64,000 bases of DNA. Source: an uncultured Bacteroides sp. (GTDB lineage: Bacteria; Bacillota; Clostridia; Lachnospirales; Lachnospiraceae). The position numbers and the translations under genes are program-made. Shown here piece after piece: positions 62,625-64,000 of the stretch (its first letter is position 1; every line of letters starts with the position of its first letter). The notes beneath the pieces were generated by a model. The model saw only the letters and a program-made list of their open reading frames with translations, made no database searches and had not been told where the DNA came from. The stretch spans positions 62,001 through 126,000 of the forward strand of contig CAMECH010000004.1 of the NCBI GenBank assembly GCA_945913015.1, given 5' to 3'.

Positions 62625-62972
62625 ATGAGCGACATTATTAAGGAAATCGAGTCTGCACAGCTTAAGGCAGAGGCTCCACAGTTCAACGTAGGTGATACAG
62701 TAAGAGTATCAGCTAAGATCAAGGAAGGCAACAGAGAGAGAATTCAGGTGTTTGAGGGAACTGTTCTGAAGAGACAGGGTACCGGCGTACGTGAGACATT
62801 TACAGTAAGAAAGAATTCAAACGGTGTCGGCGTAGAGAAGACATGGCCTGTACATTCACCAATTGTTGAGAAGATTGAAGTTATTCGTCATGGTAAGGTT
62901 AGAAGAGCTAAGCTTAACTACTTGAGACAGAGAACAGGTAAGAGCGCTAAGGTTAAGGAACTTGTTAAGTAA
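62625..62972 (+). CDS. rplS: 50S ribosomal protein L19
   Basis: A 115-residue L19, located at the 30S-50S interface. Motifs: [43 protein letters not shown] (core VFEG), [13 protein letters not shown] and [27 protein letters not shown] lies 7 nt before ATG 62625; the frame is open back to 62559 but only as leader. It is followed by a strong terminator, then lepB and rbgA, a gene order common in Firmicutes. Confidence 0.98.
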   Translation: MSDIIKEIESAQLKAEAPQFNVGDTVRVSAKIKEGNRERIQVFEGTVLKRQGTGVRETFTVRKNSNGVGVEKTWPVHSPIVEKIEVIRHGKVRRAKLNYLRQRTGKSAKVKELVK

Positions 62973-63005
62973 TAAGTCCTTAAATGGTTTTGTTAATATG
63001 TAATT

Positions 63006-63045
63006 AAAAAGGGACTATACTTTGAATTGAGTATTGTCCCTTTTT
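63006..63045 (+). terminator. Terminator of rplS
   Basis: Stem of 10 bp (63006-63015 with 63036-63045) extended by 5 inner pairs, ending in TTTTT. Confidence 0.88.
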
Positions 63046-63086
63046 GTTATATAATGTTTTATAGCGTAATTGAGAGGAACCGGTCA

Positions 63087-63647
63087 ATGAATGTAGTATT
63101 CAGAAAAAGATATAAAGAAAATACACTTTTACAAAGAGCTGCCAAAATGGCTGCTGATACGGTGCTTGTAATATGTGTGGCATATATGCTTATGTCATTA
63201 ATATGTACCAGGGCACACATTATCGGCAATTCGATGAACAGCCTGCTTCAAAACGGGCAGACGGTTCTGATTAATAAGCTGCCCTATGCGTTTTCATCGC
63301 CAAAAAGATTTGATATTATAGCATTTGAGGCTGCCGGTGTTAATTCATCAAGGGTATATGTAAAGAGGGTTATAGGCCTTCCGGGAGAGACTGTACAGAT
63401 TAAAGACGGAAAAGTATTTATTAACGGAAAACAGCTTGAAAACGATGTTGTCACGGATGACATCCTGACGCCGGGGCTTGTGTCAGATCCGGTAATACTG
63501 GGCTTTGATGAATATTTTGTGCTTGGAGATAATCGTAATAACAGTGAGGATAGCAGATTTTCCAATATAGCAATGGTTAAAGAAGAAAATATTATCGGAA
63601 GTGTATGGGCAATAATTTCGCCGATAAGAGCTTTTAAATTTATATAA
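63087..63647 (+). CDS. lepB: Signal peptidase I
   Basis: A 186-residue type-I signal peptidase that cleaves secretory signal peptides at the outer face of the membrane. One N-terminal membrane helix (about 28-44, ADTVLVICVAYMLMSLI) is followed by the catalytic Ser in IIGNSMNSLL (usual G-x-S-M-x-P; here Asn-Ser replaces the proline position), the Lys in YVKRVIGLPGE, and the GDNRNNSEDSR box. GAGAGGAA lies 8 nt before ATG 63087; an upstream in-frame ATG at 63027 lies within the rplS terminator. Confidence 0.95.
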   Translation: MNVVFRKRYKENTLLQRAAKMAADTVLVICVAYMLMSLICTRAHIIGNSMNSLLQNGQTVLINKLPYAFSSPKRFDIIAFEAAGVNSSRVYVKRVIGLPGETVQIKDGKVFINGKQLENDVVTDDILTPGLVSDPVILGFDEYFVLGDNRNNSEDSRFSNIAMVKEENIIGSVWAIISPIRAFKFI

Positions 63648-63677
63648 CAACAAAAGTTTTACAGAATGGAGATGTGT

Positions 63678-64000
63678 ATGAATTATCAATGGTATCCGGG
63701 GCATATGACTAAAGCCAAAAGGATGATGGAAGAGAATATAAAACTGATAGACCTTGTAATTGAGATAGTTGATGCAAGAATTCCGTTAAGCAGCAGAAAT
63801 CCTGATATTGATACGCTTGCGGTTAATAAGTCCAGAATGATTCTGCTTAATAAATGTGACCTTGCGTCCGATAAAACAAATGATGAATGGGTTAAATATT
63901 TTAGTGATAAAGGTTTTATCGTACTTAAAATTAATGCAAAGAATGGTACAGGGATACGTGAGGTAAATCCTAAAATCCTTGAAGCGTGCAAAGAAAAGAT
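63678..64000 (+). CDS. rbgA: Ribosome biogenesis GTPase RbgA/YlqF (3' truncated by window edge)
   Basis: The first 107 residues of a circularly permuted GTPase needed for late assembly of the 50S subunit. It begins MNYQWYPGHMTKAKRMM, then DLVIEIVDARIPLSSRNP, and the G4 motif NKCD in MILLNKCDLA; in this family G4 comes before G1. The rest lies outside the window. GGAG lies 8 nt before ATG 63678; an in-frame ATG exactly 12 nt earlier is in the ribosome-binding site. Confidence 0.94.
   Translation, partial: MNYQWYPGHMTKAKRMMEENIKLIDLVIEIVDARIPLSSRNPDIDTLAVNKSRMILLNKCDLASDKTNDEWVKYFSDKGFIVLKINAKNGTGIREVNPKILEACKEK

Noticed and set aside
1-64000. CRISPR array, tRNA or rRNA gene, insertion sequence, prophage
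   Set aside because: I saw no regularly spaced repeats, no cloverleaf with CCA-type end and T-arm, and no transposase, integrase or phage structural protein.

Overview
The window looks like a chromosomal segment of a low-GC, Gram-positive, strictly anaerobic Lachnospiraceae bacterium. The evidence is AT-rich intergenic DNA with Firmicutes-type promoters and strong Shine-Dalgarno sites, a T-box leader before aspS, a SpoIID-like C-terminus, CheV, the NfnAB electron-bifurcating pair and a complete galacturonate pathway. Gene content resembles pectin-using gut relatives such as Lachnospira (Eubacterium) eligens. That placement is inference from content and style, not from a search. No tRNA, rRNA, CRISPR array, transposase or prophage genes were seen.

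Layout. 0-10.6 kb: housekeeping genes (yihY on minus; scpA-scpB, M18 aminopeptidase, prmA, rsmE, cysteine desulfurase, thiI on plus), then a polar amino-acid ABC transporter whose binding protein and permease are fused. 10.6-18.1 kb: a Crh-like HPr protein (minus), mtaB, cheV, a long imperfect inverted repeat, a short SIR2-like protein, a large membrane protein, hisH-hisF and ung. 18.2-27.4 kb: the uronate catabolism locus. UxaC, UxaB, UxaA, KdgK and KdgA together convert galacturonate through tagaturonate, altronate, KDG and KDPG to pyruvate and glyceraldehyde-3-phosphate. A LacI-family regulator lies inside it. Two identical 16-bp palindromes sit just downstream of the -10 boxes of the lacI and uxaB promoters and are very likely its operators. 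27.4-36 kb: T-box-controlled aspS, a 1322-residue Big_2 repeat surface protein and a TM protein with TPR-like and chitobiase-C-like repeats. 35.8-41.2 kb: nfnA-nfnB and two further flavoproteins. 41.2-45.5 kb: proB and proA separated by an unknown gene, a DUF896 gene and a 5-formyl-THF cyclo-ligase. 45.5-53.4 kb: a c-di-GMP EAL protein, miaB, mutS and mutL.

53.4-57.4 kb is the most accessory-looking part: an XRE regulator (minus), about 740 bp of very AT-rich DNA with a strong promoter, several hairpins and a short ORF or gene remnant, then a 522-residue ABC-type ATPase with a C-terminal TOPRIM-like region (OLD-like, possibly anti-phage) and a membrane-anchored metallophosphoesterase. 57.5-64 kb returns to core genes: a second KDPG aldolase, miaA, an aluminium-resistance/methionine gamma-lyase family enzyme, an ABC exporter, rplS, lepB and the 5' part of rbgA (ylqF).

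Most interesting signals: the promoter-driven structured leader and OLD-like ATPase at 54-56 kb; the 135-bp inverted repeat at 13.55-13.68 kb; an aspS T-box whose register reads an Asn (AAC) rather than Asp codon; a duplicated ribosome-binding site that creates a 14-codon leader ORF overlapping prmA by ATGA; and a recurrent ATG-(G/A)(A/G)G-N6-ATG start signature that makes many genes look four codons too long.
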